Shown here: positions 24,659 to 33,162 of the stretch, piece by piece
Layout: each line of letters begins with the position of its first letter
How positions within the stretch are numbered: the first letter of the stretch is position 1
Source: Rhodobacterales bacterium
GTDB lineage: Bacteria > Pseudomonadota > Alphaproteobacteria > Rhodobacterales > Rhodobacteraceae
Assembly: GCA_017303485.1 (NCBI GenBank)
Contig: JAFLCY010000014.1
Coordinates: forward strand, 1 to 54,895
Direction: 5' to 3'
DNA: 54,895 nucleotides
Made by a program: the position numbers and the translations under genes
Notes under the pieces: generated by a model
Seen by the model: only the letters and a program-made list of their open reading frames with translations
What the model was told of the DNA's origin: nothing
Databases searched by the model: none

Positions 24659-25540
24659 ATGATCGATCGTCTGGATCCCGTTGCACGGGCGCTGGCATTG
24701 CCGATCTGGCAGGCCGGGGCGACAGCCGTTCCGCTGGGTGGCGGGATCACCAACCTCAATGTCCTGGTGACCGATGCCAAGCGCCGCGCGGTGGTGCGGA
24801 TCGGCGACGATATCCCGGTTCACCAGATCATGCGTTTCAACGAGCTTGCGGCAAGCCGGGCCGCCCATGCCGCCGGTATTTCTCCCGGTGTGATCCATCA
24901 TGAGCCAGGGGCCCTGGTGATCGACTTCGTTGATGGCCGTACGATGGCGGCGGCCGACCTGCGCAGCCAGGATGCGCTGGAACAGGCGCTTGCCCTGGTC
25001 ATGCACGCCCATCGCGACATTCCGCGCCACCTGCGCGGTCCCGCCCTGACCTTCTGGGTCTTCCAGGTGGTGCGCGACTATGCCGCCACGCTGGAGGAGG
25101 GCAAATCCCGCCACCGCGCGGTGCTGCCGGACCTGATGGACGAGGCGGTCGCGCTGGAACAGGCTGTCGGGCGGATCGAGATGGTCTTCGGCCACAACGA
25201 TCTTCTGCCCAGCAACTTCCTGCACGACGGCCAGCGCATGTGGCTGATCGACTGGGACTACGCCGGCTGGGGCTCGCCGCTTTTCGACCTGGGCGGTCTG
25301 GCCGCGAACAGCGGCCTTGACCGCGCGCAGGAGGGCTGGATGCTGGAAGCCTATTTCGGTGCCCCACCCGATGCCGCGCTCTGGCGGCGCTACCTTGCGA
25401 TGAAGGCCGCCGCCGCCCTGCGCGAGGCGATGTGGTCGATGGTGCAGGAAGCCCATTCCCAGCTCGATTTCGATTACAAGGCCTATACGGCGGAATATCT
25501 CGATACCTACCGACAGGCGCTGGCGGTCGCCCGGGGATAA
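24659..25540 (+). CDS. Choline/ethanolamine-kinase-like phosphotransferase (APH fold)
   Basis: A 293-residue kinase-fold protein. The N-lobe shows PLGGGITNLNVLV (glycine-rich loop and start), the catalytic loop is GHNDLLPSNFL (His-x-Asp-x4-Asn pattern, here HND followed by N) and the metal-binding DFG-equivalent is LIDWDYAGWGSPLFDLGGL. This arrangement fits choline kinase-like enzymes that phosphorylate choline, ethanolamine or thiamine. It follows the hybrid kinase by 95 bases in the same direction, with GGGGGGAG before ATG 24659. No targeting signal. Substrate not resolved; APH-type aminoglycoside kinase is less likely given the LIDWDYAGWGSPLFDL signature. Confidence 0.8.
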   Translation: MIDRLDPVARALALPIWQAGATAVPLGGGITNLNVLVTDAKRRAVVRIGDDIPVHQIMRFNELAASRAAHAAGISPGVIHHEPGALVIDFVDGRTMAAADLRSQDALEQALALVMHAHRDIPRHLRGPALTFWVFQVVRDYAATLEEGKSRHRAVLPDLMDEAVALEQAVGRIEMVFGHNDLLPSNFLHDGQRMWLIDWDYAGWGSPLFDLGGLAANSGLDRAQEGWMLEAYFGAPPDAALWRRYLAMKAAAALREAMWSMVQEAHSQLDFDYKAYTAEYLDTYRQALAVARG

Positions 25541-25543
25541 GCG

Positions 25544-26389
25544 TCAGCCCTTGGCCGCGACCACCCGCGCCAGGGCACAGAACTGCTCAAGCCCGATCTC
25601 CTCGGCCCGCGCGGTGGGTGGGATGCCGACGGAGGCAAGCACGGTCTCGACATCCGGGTGCAGTGCTTTCAGGCTGGCGCGCAGCATTTTGCGGCGCTGG
25701 TTGAAGGCCATGGCGGTGATCCGCTGCAACAGGCCGAAATCGCAAGGATACCGCGGTTCGGGCAAGGCGGTCAGTTGCACCACCGCCGAATGCACCTTGG
25801 GCGCGGGGGTAAAGGCCTCGGGCGGCAGGGTCATCACGATCCGCGCCTCGCAGCGATACTGCGCGAGAAGCGCCAGCCGTCCGTAATGCTCGCCCTTCGG
25901 TTTCGCGACGATCCGTTCGGCGACTTCCTTCTGGAACATCAGCGTCAGGCTGGACCACATGGGCGGCCAGTCGCGCGGGGTCAGCCAGCGGATGAGAAGC
26001 TCGGTGCCGATATTGTAGGGCAGGTTCGCTACGATCTTGACCGGTGGGGTCAGATGCGCGGCAAGGTCCAGCTCCAGCGCATCGCCGTGCAGCACCTCCA
26101 GCCGTCCTGGACAGGACGCCGCGATCTCGGCGAGGGCGGGCAGGGCACGGGCGTCCTTTTCAACCGCCACCACCCGGCGCGCGCCTTCGGCCAACAGTCC
26201 CCGCGTCAGACCGCCCGGCCCGGGTCCCACTTCCAGCACGTCGGAGGCTGACAGATCCCCCGCCGCCCGCGCGATCTTGGCGGTCAGGTTCAGATCCAGC
26301 AGGAAATTCTGTCCCAGCTGCTTTCTCGCCACCAGATCATGCGCCCGGATCACCTCGCGCAGGGGCGGCAGACCGTCGATCGTTCCCAA
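25544..26389 (-). CDS. rsmA: 16S rRNA (adenine(1518)-N6/adenine(1519)-N6) dimethyltransferase
   Basis: KsgA/RsmA methylates two adjacent adenines in helix 45 of 16S rRNA late in 30S assembly, using S-adenosylmethionine. Motifs: QLGQNFLLD (about 24-32), SAM-binding [12 protein letters not shown] (about 52), catalytic [10 protein letters not shown] near 122 and the C-terminal helical domain with [15 protein letters not shown]. About 281 residues, normal length. The first codon appears to be TTG at 26389, preceded by AAGGG; the family start [12 protein letters not shown] follows directly, so a later ATG would remove conserved residues. It is last in the envelope block and lies 69 bases after pdxA, with a palindromic element between. 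Confidence 0.93.
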   Translation of the reverse strand: MGTIDGLPPLREVIRAHDLVARKQLGQNFLLDLNLTAKIARAAGDLSASDVLEVGPGPGGLTRGLLAEGARRVVAVEKDARALPALAEIAASCPGRLEVLHGDALELDLAAHLTPPVKIVANLPYNIGTELLIRWLTPRDWPPMWSSLTLMFQKEVAERIVAKPKGEHYGRLALLAQYRCEARIVMTLPPEAFTPAPKVHSAVVQLTALPEPRYPCDFGLLQRITAMAFNQRRKMLRASLKALHPDVETVLASVGIPPTARAEEIGLEQFCALARVVAAKG

Positions 26390-26407
26390 GGAAAAGCCCT
26401 TCGTGCT

Positions 26408-26452
26408 TGCTCTTTTTCCAAATACTCCGGGGTCCGGGGCAGCGCCCCGGTC
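26408..26452. repeat. Palindromic intergenic element between pdxA and rsmA
   Basis: A hairpin with arms CCGGGGC (26434-26440) and GCCCCGG (26444-26450) is followed on the minus strand by ACCCCGGAGTATTTGG and an A-rich tail. I recall very similar elements scattered in intergenic regions of many Rhodobacteraceae genomes, so it is a likely dispersed repeat. It may also act as an attenuator or mRNA-end stabiliser inside the operon. Confidence 0.6.
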
Positions 26453-26458
26453 CGCCGG

Positions 26459-27412
26459 TTACCTCAAGCGCGCCGCTGCCATCTCGCGCGCCATCCGCAG
26501 CGCCGCGATCAGGCTCGACGGATCGGCCCGCCCTTGCCCGGCGATGTCATAGGCCGTGCCATGGTCGGGCGAAGTGCGCACGAAGGGCAGGCCCAGGGTG
26601 ACATTCACGCCTCCGGCGAAGTCGATGGTCTTGATCGGGATCAGCGCCTGGTCGTGATAGGCGCAGATCGCCACGTCATAACGCGCGCGCGCGGCCGCAT
26701 GGAACATCGTGTCGGCAGGCGAGGGCCCGATGATCGCCATCCCCTCTTCCCCAAGCCGCGCGACCAGCGGACGGATCATCCGCTCATCTTCCCAGCCCAT
26801 CGCACCGCCTTCGCCCGCGTGGGGGTTCAGTCCCGCCACCGCAAGGCGCGGACGGACGATCCCGAAGTCGCGGATCAGACTGGCATGGGTGATGCGGATT
26901 GTTTCTTCAAGCAGCGCTTCGGTCAGCGTGGCAGGCACGTCTGAGAGCGGGATATGGATCGTCGTCGGCACCACCCTCAGGCCGGGGCAGGCGAGCATCA
27001 TCACCACCCGGTCCACTCCGGCCAGATGCGCCAGAAACTCGGTATGGCCGGGAAAGGCGAAGCCTGCGCCGTCCTTCAGCGCCTTCTTGTTGATCGGCGC
27101 CGTGCAGACTGCATTCGCCGTGCCCGCCATGACCAGCCGCACTGCGCGTTCGATGACAGAGACCACCCCCGCCGCATTCGCCGCGACGGGCTGTCCGGGC
27201 GGGGCAGGGGCGGCAAAGTCGTGCCGCAGCACGGCCATTGCCCCGTCGCCAGGGGTCTCGCCCTCGGCCACTTCGCGCCAGGGCGTGCCTGGGGGCAGAT
27301 GCCGGGGGTCACCGATCCAGACGAAGCGTTCGCCTGCGGCCCAGGCCTTGACCGCAATCTCGGGGCCGATCCCGGCCGGGTCGCCGCAGGTCAGAAGGAC
27401 AGTGCGGCTCAC
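26459..27412 (-). CDS. pdxA: 4-hydroxythreonine-4-phosphate dehydrogenase
   Basis: PdxA oxidises 4-phospho-hydroxythreonine in pyridoxal-phosphate synthesis, with NAD and a bound divalent metal. Seen: MSRTVLLTCGDPAGIGPEIAVK start, GHTEFLAHLAG (metal ligand region, near 140), NPHAGEGGAMGWEDE (about 205) and AYHDQALIPIKTIDFAGGVN (about 255). Length of 317 is normal. The start is GTG at 27412 overlapping the surA stop (GTGA), so the two are translationally coupled. The surA-pdxA-rsmA order is conserved in proteobacteria. Confidence 0.95.
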   Translation of the reverse strand: MSRTVLLTCGDPAGIGPEIAVKAWAAGERFVWIGDPRHLPPGTPWREVAEGETPGDGAMAVLRHDFAAPAPPGQPVAANAAGVVSVIERAVRLVMAGTANAVCTAPINKKALKDGAGFAFPGHTEFLAHLAGVDRVVMMLACPGLRVVPTTIHIPLSDVPATLTEALLEETIRITHASLIRDFGIVRPRLAVAGLNPHAGEGGAMGWEDERMIRPLVARLGEEGMAIIGPSPADTMFHAAARARYDVAICAYHDQALIPIKTIDFAGGVNVTLGLPFVRTSPDHGTAYDIAGQGRADPSSLIAALRMAREMAAARLR

Positions 27413-28611
27413 GGCTCGCGGATGATCGCTGCCGAGCGCAGCTCTTCCATGTAGCCTTCGGCCATGCCTTCCAGCTTCTGGTTGACCACCTGCTCGCGCA
27501 CCTGGGCGCGCGTCGGCATCGGCTCCAGCACAGGTTCACGCCCGCAGAGCATCAGCATCCGCCGGTAGCCGCCTCTGGTCAGGGCGACCGAGATCTCGTT
27601 CAGGTCCAGTTTCGCCAGTTCCAGCGCCACATCGCCCGGAATGTCGCCCATCGCCGCCTTGGTATGGGTCATCCGGTCCTCGGGAAGATCCTTCGCTTCG
27701 CCCATCAGCATTGCGCAATTGTCGGCCACCGCACGCAGGCGGGCGATCTCCGCCGCGTCGTCCGGCACCAGGAACTCGACCCAGTCGACCGACACCGACA
27801 CCGGTTCGGCCGCCTTGTCCTCGGCCACGTCGCGCAGCATGAAAAGCACCACCGCACCCGGCACCGCGACCGGATCGGACACTTCGCCAGGCTCAAGCGC
27901 CAGTACCTTCTGGCCGATCGCCGCGGGCAGGTTCGAGAGCGGGATCCAGTCCAGCCGTCCCCCGGCGCCCGCCGTCGGCGCGGCGGAATACTTCCGCGCC
28001 GCCGCCGCAAAGGCGCCTTCGCCCGAGATCGTGTCGGACAGATTCTGCGCCTGCGCCAGCGCAGCGTCTTCCTGGCCTTCGGGCGCGGCGATCACCAGTT
28101 CGCTGACCAGAACCTGCAGCGCCTTCGGGCGGGTTGCCGCTTCCAGCGCCTTGTCGATATCGGCCTCGCTGATCGGCACCTGGCCCAGGTAGCGCGCCCG
28201 CACAGCCTGCCGCCAGAGGATCCCCGCCATCACGAAATCGCGGAAAGTTTCGGGTGCGATCCCGGCCTTGCCAAGCTCTTCGGTGAATTGCTCGGGTGTC
28301 AGGTTCGCCCGGCTGGCGAATTCGGTCATTCCAGCGGTGAGTTCCTTGTCCGTCACTTTCAGGCCCAGGCGCTTGGCCTCGGTCTGGCGCAGGCGATCCT
28401 CGATCAGCGCTTTCAGCGCCTCTTCCTCGGGGTTGCCGGGTGCGCGCAGCACCTTCAGGAACAGCGCGCGCTGGTCCAGCTCGTACCCGGTGATCGCCCG
28501 GTCATTGACGTAAAGTCGCGGCGCAAACAGGTCTTGCGCCAGCACGGGGGCTGTCAGCGTCAAGCTGACCAGAACCGCCGCCGCCTGCCGTTTCAGAACC
28601 GAAAATCCCAT
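27409..28611 (-). CDS. surA: Periplasmic peptidyl-prolyl isomerase / chaperone SurA
   Basis: A 400-residue periplasmic chaperone for outer-membrane proteins, including LptD encoded just upstream. A signal peptide (LKRQAAAVLVSLTLTAPVLAQ, cleavage after AQ) precedes a SurA N-domain (LYVNDRAITGYELDQRALFL, LIEDRLRQTEAKRLGL). One parvulin-type segment is visible (KALQVLVSELVIAAPE, then FAAAARKYSAAPTAGAGGRLDWI). Alphaproteobacterial SurA often has a single recognisable parvulin domain. The C-terminal helix QKLEGMAEGYMEELRSAAII matches the SurA end. Stop overlaps pdxA by four bases. Confidence 0.9.
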   Translation of the reverse strand: MGFSVLKRQAAAVLVSLTLTAPVLAQDLFAPRLYVNDRAITGYELDQRALFLKVLRAPGNPEEEALKALIEDRLRQTEAKRLGLKVTDKELTAGMTEFASRANLTPEQFTEELGKAGIAPETFRDFVMAGILWRQAVRARYLGQVPISEADIDKALEAATRPKALQVLVSELVIAAPEGQEDAALAQAQNLSDTISGEGAFAAAARKYSAAPTAGAGGRLDWIPLSNLPAAIGQKVLALEPGEVSDPVAVPGAVVLFMLRDVAEDKAAEPVSVSVDWVEFLVPDDAAEIARLRAVADNCAMLMGEAKDLPEDRMTHTKAAMGDIPGDVALELAKLDLNEISVALTRGGYRRMLMLCGREPVLEPMPTRAQVREQVVNQKLEGMAEGYMEELRSAAIIREP

Positions 28612-28670
28612 CGTTTCCGCCGCTCTTCCTCATTCGCGGGTCTTGGGCCCGCCGCTTCCGTCGCCGCTTG

Positions 28671-30845
28671 CTACTTCCGGCAGGTCTGTGCGGGACCGCC
28701 CGTCACCCCACCGCCGAACCCGATCAAATCCAGCGACAGACCGAAATCCGTCGTCGGGTTCACATTAGTCGAGGTCGTGAAGCGACGCGAGAGGGAAACA
28801 TCAAACCGCACGCATTCGTTCAGGAACTCCAGACCCAGACCGGCGACCGTGCCCTGATCCGCCGCGAAATCGTAGCGGCCCGAGAAGGTGGCGGTCCAGT
28901 TCGGATTCAGTTTTCGGCGGGCATCCACCGACAGTTCCCGCGTCGGGTCCGGCCGGTTCTCCAGGGGATCGGCCACCGCCCAGATCATCGAGGTCGCCAG
29001 CGCCGTCTTCGGTCCGTTCAGGGTGACGCGGGCCTCGCCCTTGGTCAGGCTCATGTCATCGTCCATCACCAGCCTGCCGGTGATGGCCAACCCGTCCGCG
29101 AGCGTGAAGTTCGCCGCCGCCAGCCAGTCCGACCGCGCCCCGGCCAGCCCCGATCCGGGGCCGAACTGACCAAGGTCCGCCTCGCGGAAGACCCGGCCCA
29201 GCGTCACGCCTATCGACCAGCCCTGCGGGTCGAACCGTGTCCAGCTGATCCCCACATTCGCGCGCGGCCCCCGTTCCACCGCGTCCGAACCCGGGAAGCG
29301 GTCCAGTGCGAAGAGGTTGCCCTCGTCGAACTCGACCAGTGTGGAATCCTCGTTCGGCAGGCTTTCGGCATCCGAGGACGAGAAGAGAAGCTGCACCACG
29401 GGCTCGATCACCTGACTGCCGCCGCCGGCCTCGGCCTTGACCCAGGGCCAGCGCAATTCGATCCCGGCGCTGCCGTGGGTGCGTGTGGTGCTGCCGGCAA
29501 AGACCGCATCGTCGCTGATCGAATAGGCATCCGCGGTCATCTCGCCCAGGACCGTGCCTTCGATGCCCAGGGGCAGGATGAAGCTCTTCCGCCAGTCGAT
29601 TCGCGCCGAGATGCGGCCGATGTCGCGACCATCGGGGATGTCATCGCTGTCGGTGCCGTCGATCGGACTGGTCGAGGTCCGGTACTGGTTGTGCGTCTGC
29701 AGCCTCAGGCCGCCCTCGCCGCCCAGAGCCCCAAGCGAGAAGCGTCGGTGGAAGGTGAGGTCGGCCACGACCGAGGGGATCGAACTGTCCCTCTCGTCGT
29801 CGCGCAAGGTCTGGAAGCCGATCACCCGGGCCGAGATATGTTCGTTCCGCCGGGTCCGCGTGATCTCGATCCGGCTGTCCAGCCGGTCCTCGTTGCCGAT
29901 GCCATAGTCCAGCATATAGGCCGGGTCGGTGACAGTGCGGCCATCGAAGCTGAGCTTGAAGCGTTCCGGCAGCGAGAACTCTCCCTGCAGACGAAGATAA
30001 CCGCGCGTCTTGCCGGCGATCAGATCGTCACGGCTGACCGAACCGGACAGCTCGATATCCCCGGTCGCGAAGGCGTGGCGATAGCGCAGTTCCACCGTCT
30101 TCGAATTCTTGGTCGTCAGATAGGGCGTCAGCGTCAGGTCGGCGGATTGGCCGAGGGTGATGAAGTAGGGCAGCTTGATCCCGGTCCCGAGATCCGAGGT
30201 GGTGCGGATCGTCGGCATCAGAAAGCCCGTCGCACGTTTCAGCGTCGGGTCCGGCATCCTGAGCCGCGGGATGTAGAGGACCGGCACCCCGGCCAGCCGG
30301 AACTGTGCCCGGTCAAAGTAGATCTGGCGTTCGGCCTCGTCATGGACGACGCGGCGGGCGCGGATTTCCCACAGCGGCGTCGCGCTGCCCTCGCAGACCT
30401 TGCAGGACGAAGCCGTCACTGTCTGCAAGGCCGTGAATCGTCCCGAAACCCGCAGCATCTTGTCGGCCGCCAGCTGCAATTGCTGGTTCAGCACCAGCCG
30501 TGCGCTGGTCAGGATGCCTTCGGACATGTCCGCCGCCAGATCGGCCTGGCTGGCGAGAATCAGCGTATCGCCGCTTTCCTCGGTCAGGACGATGGGGCCG
30601 GTTATCTCCAGCCGGTTGGCCGCCTGGTCAAAGACGATGCGGCTGGCCTTCAGACGGCGGCCCTTGAAGAAGACCTCGACATTGCCATCGGCGATCAGCC
30701 GGGTGTCTCCGGTGATCTCAAGGCTGTCCGAGACCAGCGTCGCCCGGTCCTGTGCCGCCGTTGGCAGGTTGAGGAACAGGAGGGCCGCGACAAGGGCGAG
30801 GAAGCGGGTGAGGGAGCGGGCAAGGAGGCGGACCATGTCAGCCAT
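28671..30845 (-). CDS. lptD: LPS-assembly outer-membrane protein LptD
   Basis: A 724-residue outer-membrane beta barrel that inserts lipopolysaccharide into the outer leaflet, with LptE. A signal peptide ends at PTAAQ. The N-terminal OstA/LptA-like domain follows (DSLEITGDTRLIADGNVEVF, then KGRRLKASRIVFDQAANRLEI), with the barrel from about residue 210. Four cysteines are visible: an SSCKVCEG pair near 150, one in LNECVRF and one in QTCRK at the end. This suggests disulfide-based maturation as in other LptD proteins but with different spacing. ATG 30845 overlaps the lptG stop by eight bases with GGAG in front. surA follows after 59 bases. Confidence 0.93.
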   Translation of the reverse strand: MADMVRLLARSLTRFLALVAALLFLNLPTAAQDRATLVSDSLEITGDTRLIADGNVEVFFKGRRLKASRIVFDQAANRLEITGPIVLTEESGDTLILASQADLAADMSEGILTSARLVLNQQLQLAADKMLRVSGRFTALQTVTASSCKVCEGSATPLWEIRARRVVHDEAERQIYFDRAQFRLAGVPVLYIPRLRMPDPTLKRATGFLMPTIRTTSDLGTGIKLPYFITLGQSADLTLTPYLTTKNSKTVELRYRHAFATGDIELSGSVSRDDLIAGKTRGYLRLQGEFSLPERFKLSFDGRTVTDPAYMLDYGIGNEDRLDSRIEITRTRRNEHISARVIGFQTLRDDERDSSIPSVVADLTFHRRFSLGALGGEGGLRLQTHNQYRTSTSPIDGTDSDDIPDGRDIGRISARIDWRKSFILPLGIEGTVLGEMTADAYSISDDAVFAGSTTRTHGSAGIELRWPWVKAEAGGGSQVIEPVVQLLFSSSDAESLPNEDSTLVEFDEGNLFALDRFPGSDAVERGPRANVGISWTRFDPQGWSIGVTLGRVFREADLGQFGPGSGLAGARSDWLAAANFTLADGLAITGRLVMDDDMSLTKGEARVTLNGPKTALATSMIWAVADPLENRPDPTRELSVDARRKLNPNWTATFSGRYDFAADQGTVAGLGLEFLNECVRFDVSLSRRFTTSTNVNPTTDFGLSLDLIGFGGGVTGGPAQTCRK

Positions 30846-31935
30846 CCTCCAGGTGCAGAAGCAGACCCAGCGACAGCATCACCGCGGCGAGCGGCGGGCT
30901 CCAGGCGGCCAGCGCCACCGGAATCTGCCCGCTGTCCCCCAGCGCCTGCGCGAAGTTGCGCAGGAAGAAGAAGCCGAAGCCTGCCAAGAGGGCGTAAAGC
31001 ACCATCTTGCCGGTGCCGCCGAACCGCACATGCCGCATGGTGAAGCCCGCAGCGACCAGCACCATTGCGGCCATCAGCATCGGCAGGGCAAGTTCCATCT
31101 GATACCACAGCTTGTAGGCCCGCGCAGAGAATCCCGCGCGCTCCAGATCGTCGATATAGCCCGGCAGGTCCCAGAAGGCGATGGCCGAGGGCGTGCCGAA
31201 ACTGTCCCGGATGCGCTCGGGCGTCAGGTCCGAGGGCAGGGTGATCGGGCCCCTGGCCTCTACCGCCGCCAGTTCCGGGTTCGGGACGGTCAGGTCCCAG
31301 GCCTTTGTCCCGGTCAGTTCCCAGGCGCCTTTCACCAGCCTTGCGCTTTCCGCTTCCACCCTGCGCGTCGGCTGGCCCCGGCTATCGAAGCCAAGGAAGG
31401 TGACCCCGAACAGGCTTGTCCCGTCCAGATTCGACCGTGCTGCCTGGATCACTGTCTGCCCCTCGGTCGACCCCTGGCGCAGCCAGAGACCGGTATCGGC
31501 AACCGACAGCACCGACCGCCCGCCCTGGCTGAGTTCCGACCGCATGTCGTCGTAGCGCTTGGAAGTCGCGGCCACCAGCGGGTTGAACAGGGCCACCGCC
31601 AGCAACCCAAGCGCCACCGTCACCAGAAGTGGCGTCACCAAAAAGCGGAGCCCGGATCGCCCGGCTGCCCGGACCACCACCAGCTCGGACGACCGCGCCA
31701 GACCGAGGAAGTTGGCGATCGCGCCCATCACGATGATGAGGGGCAGGATGCGGTACATCGTCTCGGGCACGCTGAGGAGCGACAGATGCGCCGCCTTGGC
31801 CAGGCCCACGCTGGCACCGGAAAACCGCCGCAGTTGCTCGATCATGTCGATCAGCATCAGGATGCCAAAGAAGGCCAGGAACACCCGGCCCACGCTGCCC
31901 AGGAAGCGCCGCGCGAAGTAAAGGCTCAGTGTCAT
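30838..31935 (-). CDS. lptG: LPS export ABC transporter permease LptG
   Basis: Inner-membrane permease of the LptB2FG complex that extracts LPS from the membrane and drives it through LptC-LptA to LptD. 365 residues: helices at about 12-32, 55-75 and 95-115 at the N-terminus and three at the C-terminus, with a periplasmic beta-jellyroll between (about 130-265). Family hallmarks are LYFARRFLGSVGRVFLAFFG at the start and RSSELVVVRAAGRSGLRFL near 95. The start ATG 31935 overlaps the lptF stop (ATGA). An N-terminal extension open to 31977 overlaps lptF and lacks a site. Confidence 0.92.
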   Translation of the reverse strand: MTLSLYFARRFLGSVGRVFLAFFGILMLIDMIEQLRRFSGASVGLAKAAHLSLLSVPETMYRILPLIIVMGAIANFLGLARSSELVVVRAAGRSGLRFLVTPLLVTVALGLLAVALFNPLVAATSKRYDDMRSELSQGGRSVLSVADTGLWLRQGSTEGQTVIQAARSNLDGTSLFGVTFLGFDSRGQPTRRVEAESARLVKGAWELTGTKAWDLTVPNPELAAVEARGPITLPSDLTPERIRDSFGTPSAIAFWDLPGYIDDLERAGFSARAYKLWYQMELALPMLMAAMVLVAAGFTMRHVRFGGTGKMVLYALLAGFGFFFLRNFAQALGDSGQIPVALAAWSPPLAAVMLSLGLLLHLEDG

Positions 31936-33014
31936 GCCGGAACACTCCGCCGCCGCTTCGGCCGTTGTGCCTGCCACAGCAGTGCCAGCGCAGTCAGCGC
32001 CCCCAGCACCGGCCCGAGATAGACCGCAGGCCAGGCCGAAACCGACACCAGCGCCGTGCTGCCGCCCCAGGTCCAGGCCATCTGCATCCCGATCAGCAGG
32101 CCCACCGCCAGCGCCATCTGCCGCCAGAGACCGAAGCGCGAGAAACTGCCGAGCATGAGCGCCGAAAATCCCAGAAGCGGGGCCGCGACCGACATCAGGG
32201 GCCCGGCGAGGCGGGTATGTCCCTCTTCCAGGAACTGCGCCTCGGTCGCCCCCGTCGCGCGAGTCGGCAGCGCGTTCAGCGCGATCTGCCGGGTCTCACC
32301 GGCCTCGATCAACCCGGCGAGGTCCAGGGTGAAGTCGGAAAACCGCGTCAACGCCATCCGCCCGTCCGATCGGTTCAGGGTCTGGGTCGAACCGTCGACC
32401 ATCACCAGCTTCGGCGCGACGTCGCCCCGCACCAGAAATGCCTTGCGCGCCGAATGGATCGCCCGGCTGCTTTGCGCCCGCTCATCCGACAGGAACAGGT
32501 CCAGAAGCTCGCCCGTCGGGGTGATCTCGCGGATATAGAGGGTGATCCCCTTCGAGGGATGCATGAACTGCCCGGCATTCAGGAAGCGCGCCGTCACGTT
32601 TTCGGATATCTCCGCCGATCTTTCGGCCAGGATGCGCTGGCTGGCCGGCACCAGCACATTGGACAGGATCCCATGCATCACCATCACGACCAGCCCGAAA
32701 TACAAGACCGGCCGCGCCAGCCGGAAGGCCGAGAAGCCGGTGGCCTGCATCACCACCAGTTCGGATTCCTGCATCAGCCGGTTGGTCACATAGACCGTCG
32801 CCGCAAAGGCCGCGACCGGCAGCACCAGCCGGATCGCATTCGGCAGGGTCAGGATGGAAAACTCCAGGAACACCAGCGCCGACTGGCCGTCGCCGATCAG
32901 CTGGTCGAACAGGCCCACGGCCCGGTTCACCCAGTAGACTGCCACCAGCACCAGCGCGAAAAAGCCAAACAGCGCCAAGAGTTGCGACAAGAGATATCTG
33001 TCGAATCTAGACAC
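31932..33014 (-). CDS. lptF: LPS export ABC transporter permease LptF
   Basis: Second permease of LptB2FG, 360 residues with the same three-plus-three helix layout around a jellyroll. Signatures: RFDRYLLSQLLALFGFFALV start, LVLPVAAFAATVYVTNRLMQ (about 60) and the coupling segment SELVVMQATGFSAFRLARPVL (about 85). The start is GTG at 33014. It is the first gene of the lptF-lptG-lptD-surA-pdxA-rsmA block, so the promoter should lie in the 148-base gap shared with pepA. No convincing -35/-10 pair is visible there. Confidence 0.92.
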   Translation of the reverse strand: MSRFDRYLLSQLLALFGFFALVLVAVYWVNRAVGLFDQLIGDGQSALVFLEFSILTLPNAIRLVLPVAAFAATVYVTNRLMQESELVVMQATGFSAFRLARPVLYFGLVVMVMHGILSNVLVPASQRILAERSAEISENVTARFLNAGQFMHPSKGITLYIREITPTGELLDLFLSDERAQSSRAIHSARKAFLVRGDVAPKLVMVDGSTQTLNRSDGRMALTRFSDFTLDLAGLIEAGETRQIALNALPTRATGATEAQFLEEGHTRLAGPLMSVAAPLLGFSALMLGSFSRFGLWRQMALAVGLLIGMQMAWTWGGSTALVSVSAWPAVYLGPVLGALTALALLWQAQRPKRRRSVPA

Positions 33015-33162
33015 GTTCGACCCGGCCCCTACAACATGTTGCGCCGACCCTAAAGGAATTCACCGGCGGCGAAAACTGGTATCTGGCCAATCGGCGGACC
33101 CGGTTGTAGCCTCCCGGGCCAAGCCGCCGAAGTCGCGGCACCCTCACCTTGACAGCGAGAGC

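Noticed and set aside
28668-31043. Long plus-strand open frame opposite lptD
   Set aside because: No recognisable protein features; lptD on the other strand has signal peptide, OstA domain and barrel.
33153-33158. TTGACA just before pepA as a -35 element
   Set aside because: It lies only a few bases before the start codon, leaving no place for a -10 box or leader.
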